Below are positions 6,492 through 17,148 of a stretch of 39,749 nt of DNA, piece by piece; position 1 is the stretch's first letter, and each line of letters starts with the position of its first letter. A program made the translations under genes and the position numbers. The stretch is from Alphaproteobacteria bacterium (lineage in GTDB: Bacteria; Pseudomonadota; Alphaproteobacteria; UBA3830). The notes beneath the pieces are model-generated. The model ran no database searches. It was not told the DNA's origin and worked only from the letters and a program-made list of their open reading frames with translations. The stretch covers positions 1 through 39,749 of the forward strand of contig BNWE01000004.1 in the NCBI GenBank assembly GCA_025998595.1, given 5' to 3'.

Positions 6492-9350
6492 ATGAAAAAA
6501 CTGATCCGTAGCGCATATGTAATGACACTGGTGTCATTTATACCGTTTGATGCTGATGCTTCGGTTCCACTAATTTTTGTGCCGCCTGCACCACCGTCAA
6601 CGCCAACACCAGAGGAGTCACAAGCGCGGCTAGAGCATACACAACAGGAGAAACGGCTGCAGTTGAAGAAAGAAGAGTTGGAAGTACAGCAAAAATTACA
6701 ACAAGTGCAGAAAAAACTACAACAAGCGCTTCGGGAACAGTCAACTAGCAGAACGCTGTTTCAGCAGCAAACACTATCGCAGTTGCCACCAACTTTTGTG
6801 CTACCAACGCTAACGGAAGAAACGTTGCGGGACGTTCAACATAGACGGGAGGCGCAACTGCGTCAAGTGCAGCAGCAGATACAGCAAATGCAGCAGGAAC
6901 AGTCAACTAGCGAAATACTACCTCCGCAGCAAACATCATCACAGTCGCCAATAACTTTTGTGCCACCGCAGGCAAAAGCACTGCAGCAGATGCAGCAAAC
7001 CAGATCATCCTTGCCAAAGTTTGTGCCGCCGGCGCCACCGTCAACGCCAACACCAGAGGAGTCACAAGCGCGGCTAAAGCATACACAGCGGGAACAACCG
7101 CAAAAACTACAACAGGGGGCACCGCTGATTTTTGTGCCACCAACGTGGGGAAAAGCACCGCAGCAGATGCAGCAAACCAGTGATACACAAGCACCTCTGA
7201 CGCGGACTTCTCCGGTGTTGGCAATGCAGCAACGAGAGGATTCTGAGCAGCAATCGATCGCCTCGGGCACTACTGATGCTTCGTCTCAAGCTACTGCAGA
7301 AACCGAATGGTGCATGCCACCATTCGATTGCAGTGATATGCCAGTTTATTCTCGTGAATTTCTTGAGAGGGCAGACTCTGAATGGCTTGATCCAACGGAT
7401 GAGATTAAGAGAAAAGCTTTAATGGAGCCAACCGATGATAATATATACAAATTGATCGAAATCATAGAAAACCCACAAACACAATTTCAAAATTTCATAG
7501 ATTCAAGATGGCGCATATTGGAAATCTTGGCAGATGACGGAAATAAAAGAGCTAGAGATTACTTATATGAAAAAGGACACTGGAAAGGAAATAGATCTAA
7601 TTCGCCAATTGCGTTATGTCGAGACGCTAATGAATACAGTATTCAAAGAAAAGCAGAAAACGACGAAATGGACAAAAAACTTCTTAGATATCTCTACGCT
7701 ATGTATATGAATAGTTCTGCGAGTTGGGAACTTAAAAAGGACAGTTACAATCCAATAATTGACGGGGATGGATTATCACTATCAAGTAAAAAACTTCATG
7801 TTTCGTTTCCAATTGCTCATGAACTTTTAGGAGCTGCATCGAATGATTACCCATGGACTCAGATTCGCGATACAAGAACTGCTGGGAGCGGACATCTTGG
7901 ATGGAAAATACACATATCAGCTAGACCCTCAACGGCTCAGAAGATTGCCGAACTTGTTATCCCAATTTGCAACAAAGAAATGGTTGGTTACAAAGTCATG
8001 GGAATTCCATGCATGAGAAGGTGTTATTTTGAATCTAGATTTATTCCAGGCTCAACAGTAAACCAGCTGTTTTCCCAAGGAATGGGGAAATTTATTGTAA
8101 TTTATCCTAAAACTGATGAGCAAGCAAATAGGATCGCTGTTGCCATCGACGCAATGTTCCAAGCGGAGCACTTAAGTAGAGAGGATTTTGTTCAAGTCTT
8201 TGGAGATTTTTCTGTCGGTAAAACTGGAGGAATTTACACAAGACTCACTCATTATGGTGACGATACACGTGACAAAAGAGGATATCCATATGTTTCTCAT
8301 GAGATTTTGGCTGAGCACGCGACGAGATCTTGCTCGAAAGATGACAATCTTTGTACGAATAGCTATATCCATCCTGCTCCTAATGGTCACGAAAAATTCA
8401 AGGATAAAGAGCCAGCTATCCTGAATGAACAGATGAAACAAACGGAGATGGAGTTGCTAGAGATTGAGAAAGCATTGAGAACCAATGCATTAACACTTGA
8501 GAGGGAATATGAGTTGCAGGATATTATTGCAGCACAGCCGAAAAAGTACTCAGTATTAGGGATGCTCATAGATGAGTCGGCGGAGTCCAAGGAGTTAAAT
8601 AAGTGGAAGACATTGAAATGCAGTAGGGAAAGTACATTTATAAAGTTGGAGGAATTGAAGGAGTTTATTGCGTGGACGAAGTTGAATGAAGCGAAAGAAC
8701 AAGAACCTAGATCATATCAGCCTTTTATTTCTAGTTGTTTTTCTATTCCTGACGTTAAGAACGCTGCTTGTGTGAAGGAACGGAATGAGAATGAATTAAA
8801 GAAGATAGAAGGGAGATTAAAGGAGTTGGCCGAAAAGAAAAAAGAGTGGATATTGACAAATGAGTGCTTAGCTGAGAAGAAGGTAAGATTGGATGCTCTA
8901 AAAGCAAGACATTATACGTTTTCGAGCTTTGGCAGTCGCGCGCCTTTTGCATTTTTTGGTAATTCTAGTGCAAATGTAAAGCCGAATGATGGGAAATTAA
9001 CAAAGGAAGAATTGGCAGAGTTAAAAGAGTTGGAAAAGTTGAAGGAGCTAAATGAATGGATTGAATTGAATAGCTTGGAGAATTTGAAGAATCTTCTGCT
9101 GCGCGATTTGGACAAATTGGCGAAATGGGTAAAAAATGAGGCGAAGGTGAATGAATTTAAAGCACTTAAGGAATACTGCACGAAAAGTTACAAGTCTCCT
9201 TTCCATGAGCTCGGGCTCTATCTTAATGGAAGAAGAGTAGACAGAAATGATGGCGGCTCAGGCGAATCGGATAGACCTATTTGGGAAATCATGAACAAGG
9301 AACTCAAATACAACTATAACTTTGAGTTAATTCTGAAAAATCCGCTTTGA
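6492..9350 (+). CDS. Exported Gln/Pro-rich protein with possible phosphothreonine-lyase-like domain
   Basis: 952 aa. Start ATG 6492 has GGAG at 6480-6483; upstream in-frame codons have no SD. Residues 1-24 form a signal peptide (cleavage near DADA/SVP). Residues about 25-290 are Pro/Gln-rich with coiled-coil potential and a duplicated module (PPAPPSTPTPEESQARL). Residues about 440-610 contain GWKIHISARPS (K472, H474), YKVM (K501), GMGKFIVIYPK (K533) and, after a gap, TRLTHYGD (H587). This order resembles the lyase domain of class III/IV lanthionine synthetases (WKxHxSA ... GKFxTVYP ... YRYG) and the OspF/SpvC phosphothreonine lyases, whose catalytic Lys/His pairs are similarly spaced. The HopA1 effector family is an alternative. 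Residues about 670-910 are charged coiled coil. The domain call is from memory of motifs and is tentative; export is well supported. Confidence 0.7.
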   Translation: MKKLIRSAYVMTLVSFIPFDADASVPLIFVPPAPPSTPTPEESQARLEHTQQEKRLQLKKEELEVQQKLQQVQKKLQQALREQSTSRTLFQQQTLSQLPPTFVLPTLTEETLRDVQHRREAQLRQVQQQIQQMQQEQSTSEILPPQQTSSQSPITFVPPQAKALQQMQQTRSSLPKFVPPAPPSTPTPEESQARLKHTQREQPQKLQQGAPLIFVPPTWGKAPQQMQQTSDTQAPLTRTSPVLAMQQREDSEQQSIASGTTDASSQATAETEWCMPPFDCSDMPVYSREFLERADSEWLDPTDEIKRKALMEPTDDNIYKLIEIIENPQTQFQNFIDSRWRILEILADDGNKRARDYLYEKGHWKGNRSNSPIALCRDANEYSIQRKAENDEMDKKLLRYLYAMYMNSSASWELKKDSYNPIIDGDGLSLSSKKLHVSFPIAHELLGAASNDYPWTQIRDTRTAGSGHLGWKIHISARPSTAQKIAELVIPICNKEMVGYKVMGIPCMRRCYFESRFIPGSTVNQLFSQGMGKFIVIYPKTDEQANRIAVAIDAMFQAEHLSREDFVQVFGDFSVGKTGGIYTRLTHYGDDTRDKRGYPYVSHEILAEHATRSCSKDDNLCTNSYIHPAPNGHEKFKDKEPAILNEQMKQTEMELLEIEKALRTNALTLEREYELQDIIAAQPKKYSVLGMLIDESAESKELNKWKTLKCSRESTFIKLEELKEFIAWTKLNEAKEQEPRSYQPFISSCFSIPDVKNAACVKERNENELKKIEGRLKELAEKKKEWILTNECLAEKKVRLDALKARHYTFSSFGSRAPFAFFGNSSANVKPNDGKLTKEELAELKELEKLKELNEWIELNSLENLKNLLLRDLDKLAKWVKNEAKVNEFKALKEYCTKSYKSPFHELGLYLNGRRVDRNDGGSGESDRPIWEIMNKELKYNYNFELILKNPL
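6576..7094 (+). repeat. Duplicated 75-bp Pro-rich module
   Basis: Bases 6576-6650 and 7020-7094 are near-identical, offset by 444 bp and in frame. Each encodes FVPPAPPSTPTPEESQARL followed by a Lys/Glu-His-Thr-Gln. Shorter related units (FVPP, QQMQQT, EQSTS) occur between them, so the Gln/Pro region grew by internal duplication. Confidence 0.85.
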
Positions 9351-9370
9351 AGACAATCAAGGCGTTTTTA

Positions 9371-9398
9371 CTCGCAGTGATCGGGTTATCGCTGCGAG
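9371..9398 (+). terminator. Hairpin after the 952-aa gene, related to the previous terminator
   Basis: Stem CTCGCAGTGA (9371-9380) / TCGCTGCGAG (9389-9398), with one G-U pair and an 8-nt loop. No T-run follows, so termination may be weak. Its left arm and flank match the terminator at 6304, suggesting that the two genes' 3' flanks are related. Confidence 0.6.
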
Positions 9399-9437
9399 TA
9401 GTGGGTGAGTATCAAGCTCAACAGCTATTTGTCAGAG

Positions 9438-9584
9438 CTACTGCTTAGAACTCGAGCTGGATGAGGAGTCAGTCTTTCTGAGTTTATCAAACTCGCTATG
9501 CGATATATCATCATCGCCCGTATCAACATCTATGGCAAAACCGTTACAGCTAATCGTTATCGTGCCATATACAAAGCCGACTTC
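9438..9584 (-). pseudogene. In-frame continuation beyond the UGA of the YwqK-like gene
   Basis: Directly after the TGA of the 9585-10199 gene (minus strand), the same frame stays open for 48 codons to a TAG at 9438-9440. The extension reads EVGFVYGTITISCNGFAIDV, then an acidic stretch, then DKLRKTD, seven serines and KQ. The acidic-plus-poly-Ser end matches the style of other proteins in this window, so it is likely genuine coding sequence cut off by a recent nonsense change, or reached by readthrough. Confidence 0.55.
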
Positions 9585-10199
9585 TCAATTAAATTGCGTA
9601 TAGGTGATTAAATTCCCGTCCATATCATATTTTTCTATAAATCCGCATGGACTACCATTTTCAAAGCTCGACGTTTCCATGATATTTCCGTTTGGAAAGT
9701 ATCTTACTAATTTTCCATCGAGCATATTATTTTTGTAGAACGATTGCTCTAGAATTGTTCCATCCGGATAGTAGATTGTACATTCTCCATTCTGCTGTCC
9801 GGCTGCATACTTTGCAACGCGGGTTATGTTTCCGAAAGCATCAATTGATGTGAAATCTCCCTCGAAAAGGCCACCTTGAAAATGGGCGACCCCTACTTTA
9901 ACTCCATTGGAAAAGAAAGTAGCTTCTCCTTCCTGAAGACCGTCCTTGAAATTGGTATTCATAAGTGGTTTTCCGGACAAAAAAAACTCCGCCGGACCTG
10001 ATAATACGCCATTTTTATATAAAAGCCTGTGGGTCAACAACCCTTGATCGTCGTACAGCAAAGTTTCTCCGTCTGGAACACCGTTTTTAATAGTGACGCT
10101 ACTTATTAGGGAACCGGATTCGTTTCTGGTCTCATGTACAGTTGGAGAATCGCTATGTAGATCAGTCGAAGCATCTGTATTTGTGCTGCCATCGTCCAT
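9585..10199 (-). CDS. YwqK-like (MORN_2 variant) repeat protein
   Basis: 204 aa as annotated. The body is a series of roughly 22-residue beta-hairpin repeats of the form G-x-L/I-x-x-x-x-x-Y/F-x-N-G-x-x-x-G-x-x-x-x-F/Y (for example KNGVLSGPAEFFLSGKPL, KDGLQEGEATFFSNGV, KNNMLDGKLVRYFPNGNI), about eight copies. This is the pattern of the YwqK 'antitoxin component' family, related to MORN repeats. Unlike the three MORN proteins in the window it has no signal peptide; the first 35 residues are polar. The SD is GGAGAATG about 10 nt before the ATG. The stop is a TGA, followed by 48 further in-frame codons (see 9438-9584), so the ancestral protein was probably 253 aa. No toxin partner is visible next to it. 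Confidence 0.75.
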   Translation of the reverse strand: MDDGSTNTDASTDLHSDSPTVHETRNESGSLISSVTIKNGVPDGETLLYDDQGLLTHRLLYKNGVLSGPAEFFLSGKPLMNTNFKDGLQEGEATFFSNGVKVGVAHFQGGLFEGDFTSIDAFGNITRVAKYAAGQQNGECTIYYPDGTILEQSFYKNNMLDGKLVRYFPNGNIMETSSFENGSPCGFIEKYDMDGNLITYTQFN

Positions 10200-10320
10200 T
10201 AGAATTCATTCTCCATCTAAAACAATTACAAAATCACTTCTAATAATAAATTGTTTTTCTTTTTATTGATACCAATTATTATCAAATAATTAATGCACAA
10301 ATTAAATGCATAGCTCAAAC

Positions 10321-10355
10321 AAAAAACGGCTTCACCTAAGAAAAGCCGTTTTTGC
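10321..10355 (-). terminator. Terminator of MORN gene (copy 1 of a repeated hairpin)
   Basis: On the minus strand AAAACGGCTT / AAGCCGTTTT forms a strong stem followed by TTTG, 28 bp past the MORN stop codon. Its sequence and flanks (CAAACAA on one side, CGATCAAT on the other) recur at 31726 and 32918. Confidence 0.85.
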
Positions 10356-10382
10356 TCGATCAATTGGTTGCGGACATATGCG

Positions 10383-11123
10383 TTAGAGAATCTCATCGCT
10401 TTTTACGAATTCGTTATTCAGCCAATTTCCTATAAGAACTTTTTTACCAGGGCACACCAACTTCCCTTTTCCTTCTTTTTTTCCATTCCGCCATTCTCCA
10501 TCATAGATTCGTCCATCGGCATATGTATATGTTCCATTTCCCTCTTTTTTACCTTTCACCCAATCACCTTCATAGATGTCTCCACCGCTGTATACATATT
10601 TTCCTTTTCCTTCTTCGCTACCATTTCTCCAATCTCCCTCATAGAAGCTTCCATCAGCATATGTGCATCTTCCTTTTCCCTCTTTGTTATTATCCACAAA
10701 ATCTCCTTCATAGAAGCTTTTATCAGTATATGTGTATTTTCCTTTTCCGCTTCTTTTACCATTCACCCAATCTCCTTCATAGAAGCTTTTATCGACGAAA
10801 GTAAATTTTCCTTTTCCCTCCTGTAAACCATTTTCCCAACCTCCTTCATATAAGCTTCCATCGGCGTATGTTATAATTCCTTTTCCGTATGGAATATTAT
10901 CGGAGTTGACTTCACCAACATATTTACTACAATCTTTCCAGGTTATTATTTTCTTGAGTGTTCTTTGCCGTGAGGAACGACAAGGTACAACTGTGCACGT
11001 TGATTTTTCATCTGTGATCATGGCTGTAGGAGGCAGATTCATTCCATGCAAATTTTCTGAAACTCCAAAGTTTGCGATTGCCATCGTAGATGCGCAAATA
11101 GCTATTGATTTACTCACTTTCAT
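10383..11123 (-). CDS. Exported MORN-repeat protein
   Basis: 246 aa. An N-terminal hydrophobic leader (MKVSKSIAICASTMAIANFG) suggests Sec export. Residues about 68-240 consist of eight MORN repeats of 23 aa, each close to YEGDWxNGKxxGKGKYTYADGS; the repeats are also visible as 69-bp DNA units. MORN repeats form extended beta-hairpin rods and commonly mediate protein or lipid contact at membranes; the exact role here is unknown. ATG is preceded by GGAGAATG and a leader related to those of the MORN genes at 32793 and 35136. Promoter TTGATT-N17-TAAACT lies upstream, and a hairpin terminator downstream. Confidence 0.88.
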   Translation of the reverse strand: MKVSKSIAICASTMAIANFGVSENLHGMNLPPTAMITDEKSTCTVVPCRSSRQRTLKKIITWKDCSKYVGEVNSDNIPYGKGIITYADGSLYEGGWENGLQEGKGKFTFVDKSFYEGDWVNGKRSGKGKYTYTDKSFYEGDFVDNNKEGKGRCTYADGSFYEGDWRNGSEEGKGKYVYSGGDIYEGDWVKGKKEGNGTYTYADGRIYDGEWRNGKKEGKGKLVCPGKKVLIGNWLNNEFVKSDEIL

Positions 11124-11163
11124 TTATCATTCTCCATTAACAAAAAAAATAAAAACCCAAATA

Positions 11164-11192
11164 AGTTTACGGAATTTTTTTAAAAAAATCAA
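11164..11192 (-). promoter_or_regulatory. MORN-family promoter, copy 1
   Basis: Minus strand: -35 TTGATT (11192-11187), 17-bp spacer made of a T-run and an A-run, -10 TAAACT (11169-11164). Same spacing and -10 style as the promoters at 32833 and 35179. Confidence 0.55.
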
Positions 11193-11292
11193 CAAAATTT
11201 TTTGTGTAGATTCTACTTCAATATTGAAGATGCTACCGAAGAAATTCGATTTTAGGACTGACGCAAGAACAAGTTGGACTTTTCAGTAAAAT

Positions 11293-11329
11293 ATGTTAAG
11301 ATGGTACAATATTGTTGGAATCTTAACAT
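11293..11329. terminator. Perfect 10-bp inverted repeat downstream of lipoprotein gene
   Basis: ATGTTAAGAT (11293-11302) and ATCTTAACAT (11320-11329) enclose a 17-nt loop that itself contains the palindrome ACAATATTGT. It lies about 70 bp past the lipoprotein stop on the minus strand and is followed by GTTTTT on the plus side. It may terminate transcription in either direction; the nested dyads would also suit a protein-binding site. Confidence 0.5.
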
Positions 11330-11397
11330 GTTTTTAACACTTCAAAAACTGCGTGGATGGTAAGGGGAAATATATGAGTTTAAAACGAAACTTGGTA

Positions 11398-11769
11398 TTA
11401 CTTCTGTTGTATGATACGTCGGTTAACATAAGCAGGTTTACCAATAGTCCATTCTGTATCTAATTCACGAGAATTATCAAAGGATCTAAAGTAAGCCCCG
11501 CTCATTCTATAAGTAAGTTTAACTTCTTCTAGTGCTTCAGCCTGAGCTATTTCTTCATTCGTTTTCATGCTTGGGTATGGGGTGGTAGGAAGGATTATGG
11601 AGTCTTGTTCATTTACAAACACCTGGTCATTGGTGGATTGAGTCTGAACTTTTAATCTATCCAATTCCTGCCGTACATCTTCCTTTTGTGCATTGCCATT
11701 GACGTATCGATCACTACTTTCGCAGCCTATAACCAGAAGACAAACAATGACAATATATTTTTTTTTCAT
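11398..11769 (-). CDS. Small lipoprotein of unknown function
   Basis: 123 aa. Start ATG 11769 is chosen over the in-frame ATG at 11796 because GGAG sits just upstream and the product then begins with a clean lipoprotein signal, MKKKYIVIVCLLVIGC, with lipobox LVIGC. After lipidation the mature protein starts CESSDRY. The rest is hydrophilic with a Glu-rich helix (SMKTNEEIAQAEALEEVKL) and a Tyr/Trp-containing end. I do not recognise the family. It is convergent with nothing and lies downstream of ligA on the same strand, 84 bp past the ligA stop. Confidence 0.8.
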   Translation of the reverse strand: MKKKYIVIVCLLVIGCESSDRYVNGNAQKEDVRQELDRLKVQTQSTNDQVFVNEQDSIILPTTPYPSMKTNEEIAQAEALEEVKLTYRMSGAYFRSFDNSRELDTEWTIGKPAYVNRRIIQQK

Positions 11770-11853
11770 AAACACTCCATCATTTTTCAGATTCACCGTA
11801 CTACAAAAATTGAATTGAGAATACAGATTTCATTTCAATCGACTACGAAGGCA

Positions 11854-14160
<2,307 letters not shown>

Positions 14161-14186
14161 TTAACCTGTTTCAATGTAGAAAATAG

Positions 14187-14255
14187 CGCTGGCATACCCA
14201 TCAACCAGAGGCGAAGCCATTAGTGCCCGTGTTGCAAATACCGTCACGTTGGCAT
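14187..14255 (+). repeat. Intergenic copy of the palindromic element between glnN and ligA
   Basis: Begins GCTGGCATAC, contains GGCGAAGCCATTAGTG and ends CCGTCACGTTGGCAT, matching the order of blocks in the ligA copies. It overlaps the last codons of glnN (stop at 14244) and fills most of the gap before ligA. Confidence 0.6.
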
Positions 14256-16364
14256 AACTAACAATTCGCTATAGCTCGCAAACGGACGATTATTTTTATC
14301 CATCATATACTCGGCTCGATCGCTCAATTTTCGTATCTCGCGCATTACAACAGTTGCATTATTCACCAAAAGGCTAGCCTTTGCTTCGAGAGTCTCGCTA
14401 CTTTTTATCAGTTCATTGCATTCATCCAACTCGTAGATCTTCTCTATGATATCCGCTTTTATTTTTCCCAATTTGGATGTGATTTTATTTAGGGCTGCTA
14501 CATCGTTGGAATTTGCATGTACAAGATACTTCAGAGCTTCTCCCTCCATAACAATCTGCTTTGATATGGAAGGAAGTATGCTATCAAACATCATCTTTTT
14601 GAGTACGATTAGCTCCGTTTCTAGGGTATTGCAGAGTGTATTCAATCTAATTTTTCGATAGGCTTCGAGTTCTTCTCTACCGAATACTTTCATATCGGAT
14701 AGCATTTTTACATTTTTCTCTTCGATGAAATGGTCGAGTGAATCGAGTATATTCTTTGGAATTACAAGATTTCTCTTTTTTGCTTCCTGACGCCAACCTT
14801 CGGAATAGCAATCTCCTTCGAATCGGACTCTCTCGCCATCGGCTGCTATTTCCCGAATGGCCTTCATAATGGACTCATGTTCATTTATGCTATCTGATCT
14901 ATAGAGCTCTATTTTTTCTGTTAATTTCTCGATTCCACACGCCCAAATCGACGACAAAATTGTGACCGGTCGAGCCAATGCCTGAGAAGCTCCTGGAGCT
15001 CTGAATTCGAACTTATTGCCCGTAAAAGCCAGCGGAGACGTGCGATTTCTCTCGCAATTGTAGGCGAGAAGAGTAGGAAGGCTCTTGAGATCGAACTCTA
15101 GATATGAATCGCTTGGCATACCATCTTCGTGTCCCTCGGCAATGGATTTAAACAGCGCATCCAGCGATTTTCCCAGATATACGCTGATTATGTTGGGCGG
15201 CGCCTCATGCCCTCCCAATCGCAGAGTATTTCCGGGAGTTGACACGATTGCGTTTAGTAATCCTTGATATTCCGCGACTCCATAGGTCAACGCAGCGATT
15301 AGGCACACCATGGGCATGTCTTTTAAAAAATTATTGGAAGGCTGCAGCAGATTATTTCCGTCATTATCACACATTGAAATATTTATGTGCTTTCCACTGC
15401 CATTCAGTTTATCAAATGGTTTTTCGTGCAATAGCAGCTCCAGATCGTGCTTAGCTGCTACTTTTTTCATGGTATCCATTATCAGCTGATTCTGATCACA
15501 GGCTAAATTCGCATCAGTGAATCTTGGGCAGAATTCATACTGACCGGGAGCTACCTCATTGTGTCTCGCCTCCAGAACGACTCCGAGACGCGCCAGATCG
15601 CGTTCGACGTCTTCCATGAAAACCATAATTCTCGGAGGTATCGTTGAGAAATAATGGGCGTCCAGCGTTTGATCCTTTGGAAACGGCGTTCCGATTATGG
15701 TTCTATTGCAAAATATAAGATCAGGTCTGGTAGCTGCAACCTTTTTATCTATAAGAAAGAATTCCTGCTCCGCCCCTACCGTAACATGTGTAGAAATAAT
15801 TGAAGTGTGTCCCAAAAGACGCAAAAGCTTTACCGTTCTTTCTTCCAGAGCATGGAGGGATCTCAGCAGAGCTGTCTTCACGTCCAGAGGAGTGCCATCA
15901 AAGGACAGAAATATGGATGGAATGCAGAGAGTTCCACCTTTTTTAGTGGAGATTATAAACGCAGGACTGCTGAGATCCCAGGCACTATACCCTCTCGCCC
16001 GAAACGTAGATCTCATGCCTCCTGATGGAAAAGAAGACGCGTCCGGCTCACTCTGAACCAAATCTCTCCCTCTGAACGAATAAAACGGTTGTCCGCTATC
16101 ATCTATTTTTAGAAATGCATTGTGTTTTTCAGCTGTCATTCCAGTTAATGGATGGAACCAATGTGTCCAGTGGGTTGCACCCATGGAAACAGCCCACTCT
16201 TTCATGGTAGATGCTACCACATCGGCAACATGCTCATCTAACTTCTCTCTGCCATCCATTGAATCACGTAATTTTTTCCAAATATTCGCCGGAAGTCTTT
16301 CCTGCATTTTACGACGATCCAAGACATGCGTTCCAAAAATTTCTTTAATTTCCTGATGCTTCAT
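14244..16364 (-). CDS. glnN: Type III glutamine synthetase
   Basis: GSIII condenses ammonia and glutamate to glutamine with ATP. The 706-aa product carries the long GSIII N-terminal region (MKHQEIKEIFGTHVL...RLPANIWKKL), the Glu-rich metal site GAEQEFFLID, NEVAPGQYEF, GSGKHINIS and NRTSPLAFTGNKFEFRAPGAS, in the right order and at the usual ~700-aa length. ATG 16364 is preferred to the in-frame ATGs at 16397 and 16376: it matches the family start, and a -10 element TATAAT on the minus strand (16405-16400) would put transcription start near 16393, inside the longest frame. No convincing SD is visible. Its last codons overlap a palindromic repeat. Type III is less common than type I in alphaproteobacteria. 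Confidence 0.93.
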   Translation of the reverse strand: MKHQEIKEIFGTHVLDRRKMQERLPANIWKKLRDSMDGREKLDEHVADVVASTMKEWAVSMGATHWTHWFHPLTGMTAEKHNAFLKIDDSGQPFYSFRGRDLVQSEPDASSFPSGGMRSTFRARGYSAWDLSSPAFIISTKKGGTLCIPSIFLSFDGTPLDVKTALLRSLHALEERTVKLLRLLGHTSIISTHVTVGAEQEFFLIDKKVAATRPDLIFCNRTIIGTPFPKDQTLDAHYFSTIPPRIMVFMEDVERDLARLGVVLEARHNEVAPGQYEFCPRFTDANLACDQNQLIMDTMKKVAAKHDLELLLHEKPFDKLNGSGKHINISMCDNDGNNLLQPSNNFLKDMPMVCLIAALTYGVAEYQGLLNAIVSTPGNTLRLGGHEAPPNIISVYLGKSLDALFKSIAEGHEDGMPSDSYLEFDLKSLPTLLAYNCERNRTSPLAFTGNKFEFRAPGASQALARPVTILSSIWACGIEKLTEKIELYRSDSINEHESIMKAIREIAADGERVRFEGDCYSEGWRQEAKKRNLVIPKNILDSLDHFIEEKNVKMLSDMKVFGREELEAYRKIRLNTLCNTLETELIVLKKMMFDSILPSISKQIVMEGEALKYLVHANSNDVAALNKITSKLGKIKADIIEKIYELDECNELIKSSETLEAKASLLVNNATVVMREIRKLSDRAEYMMDKNNRPFASYSELLVMPT

Positions 16365-16425
16365 CCACAAACCCATACCACATACATAACAATACATTCA
16401 TTATACACATAAAAAATAAAGTATC

Positions 16426-16447
16426 TATAGTGGATATACACACTATA
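16426..16447. promoter_or_regulatory. Inverted repeat, candidate MarR-type operator
   Basis: TATAGTG-N8-CACTATA, a perfect 7-bp dyad, sits in the gap between the divergent glnN and MarR-family genes, about 20 bp upstream of the glnN -10. Size and symmetry suit a dimeric winged-helix repressor, possibly the adjacent one. Confidence 0.45.
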
Positions 16448-16513
16448 TATGATTATGATATAATCCGCGCCGCTGGGTGGTTAATAATTTTATGGGTACA
16501 ACATATAGTTGCG

Positions 16514-16542
16514 TTGCAAAGTTTAAGTATACACGTTATAAT
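16514..16542 (+). promoter_or_regulatory. Promoter for the MarR-family gene
   Basis: TTGCAA (16514-16519), 17-bp spacer, perfect TATAAT (16537-16542). It would give a leader of about 115 nt before ATG 16666. The rest of the gap (16365-16665) is AT-rich, with no gene seen. Confidence 0.55.
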
Positions 16543-16665
16543 ATATGTAATATTGCTGAGTTGATTTTAAAAATAACACGCAAGTACTCATGCTAATATT
16601 TTTTGGTGTTAATAGATCTTTTACTTAGGTTTGTTATTATGGTGTTATGAGGGGTTAGGTTTGAT

Positions 16666-17148
16666 ATGAAAGAAAATTATTTAGAAGCGGTCTCACTGAT
16701 TGAAAGGTTACATAGGTTGTACTTGGAAGTCATAAAATGCGAATTGGATAGTCTTAAAGTTGAAGACATAAACAACGTTCAAGCTCTGGTGCTTTATAAC
16801 CTGGGCGGTGAGCAGATCTCCATAGGAGAGCTTACAACTCGGGGCTGTTATCTGGGGTCGAATGTATCATATAACTTAAAAAAGATGGTGCAAAATGGCT
16901 ATATCGATCAGATGACGTCAAAACACGACAAGAGGTCGTTCGTCATAAAGTTGTCGCCTAAAGGGCTGGCTCTCTGCAAAAAGATAGATTCTGCACTGGA
17001 TAAGCATGTATCCGTACTCAAAACAGAAGAGTTTGAGGGAATAGACTCATTGGTTGATATCCTGAGAAGACTGGAAGTGTTCTGGAACAAAGTCTCATTC
17101 CAGAGAATACGCTTCGGAGTGCCTGCGAAAACCAGAGGCAGAAGCTAA
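16666..17148 (+). CDS. MarR-family regulator, LdtR-like
   Basis: 160 aa. A winged helix-turn-helix core spans about residues 35-105: VQALVLYNLGGEQISIGELT, TRGCYLGSNVSYNLKKMV and the wing MTSKHDKRSFVIKLSPKG. The block RGCYLGSNVSYNLKKMVQNGYI closely resembles the LdtR subgroup of alphaproteobacterial MarR proteins, regulators tied to L,D-transpeptidase and osmotic-stress genes in Rhizobiales and Liberibacter. An N-terminal dimerisation helix and a C-terminal helix are present. The upstream dyad at 16426 is a possible operator. No obvious target other than glnN adjoins it. Family call firm, subgroup call from motif memory. Confidence 0.85.
   Translation: MKENYLEAVSLIERLHRLYLEVIKCELDSLKVEDINNVQALVLYNLGGEQISIGELTTRGCYLGSNVSYNLKKMVQNGYIDQMTSKHDKRSFVIKLSPKGLALCKKIDSALDKHVSVLKTEEFEGIDSLVDILRRLEVFWNKVSFQRIRFGVPAKTRGRS

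Noticed and set aside
6538..7289. Several antisense frames opposite the Gln/Pro-rich region (Cys- or Val/Ala-rich)
   Set aside because: Shadows of the repetitive sense strand; no SD and no recognisable features.
9585..9587. UGA recoded as tryptophan
   Set aside because: UGA is the real stop of gyrA, dksA, lepB and others in this window, and many UGG Trp codons are used; recoding is not supported.
11374..11463. 29-codon plus-strand frame with a good SD (AAGGGGAAAT) and a hydrophobic start
   Set aside because: It is short, runs antisense into the lipoprotein gene and shows no further coding signal; possibly the stub of a lost gene, but not supportable.
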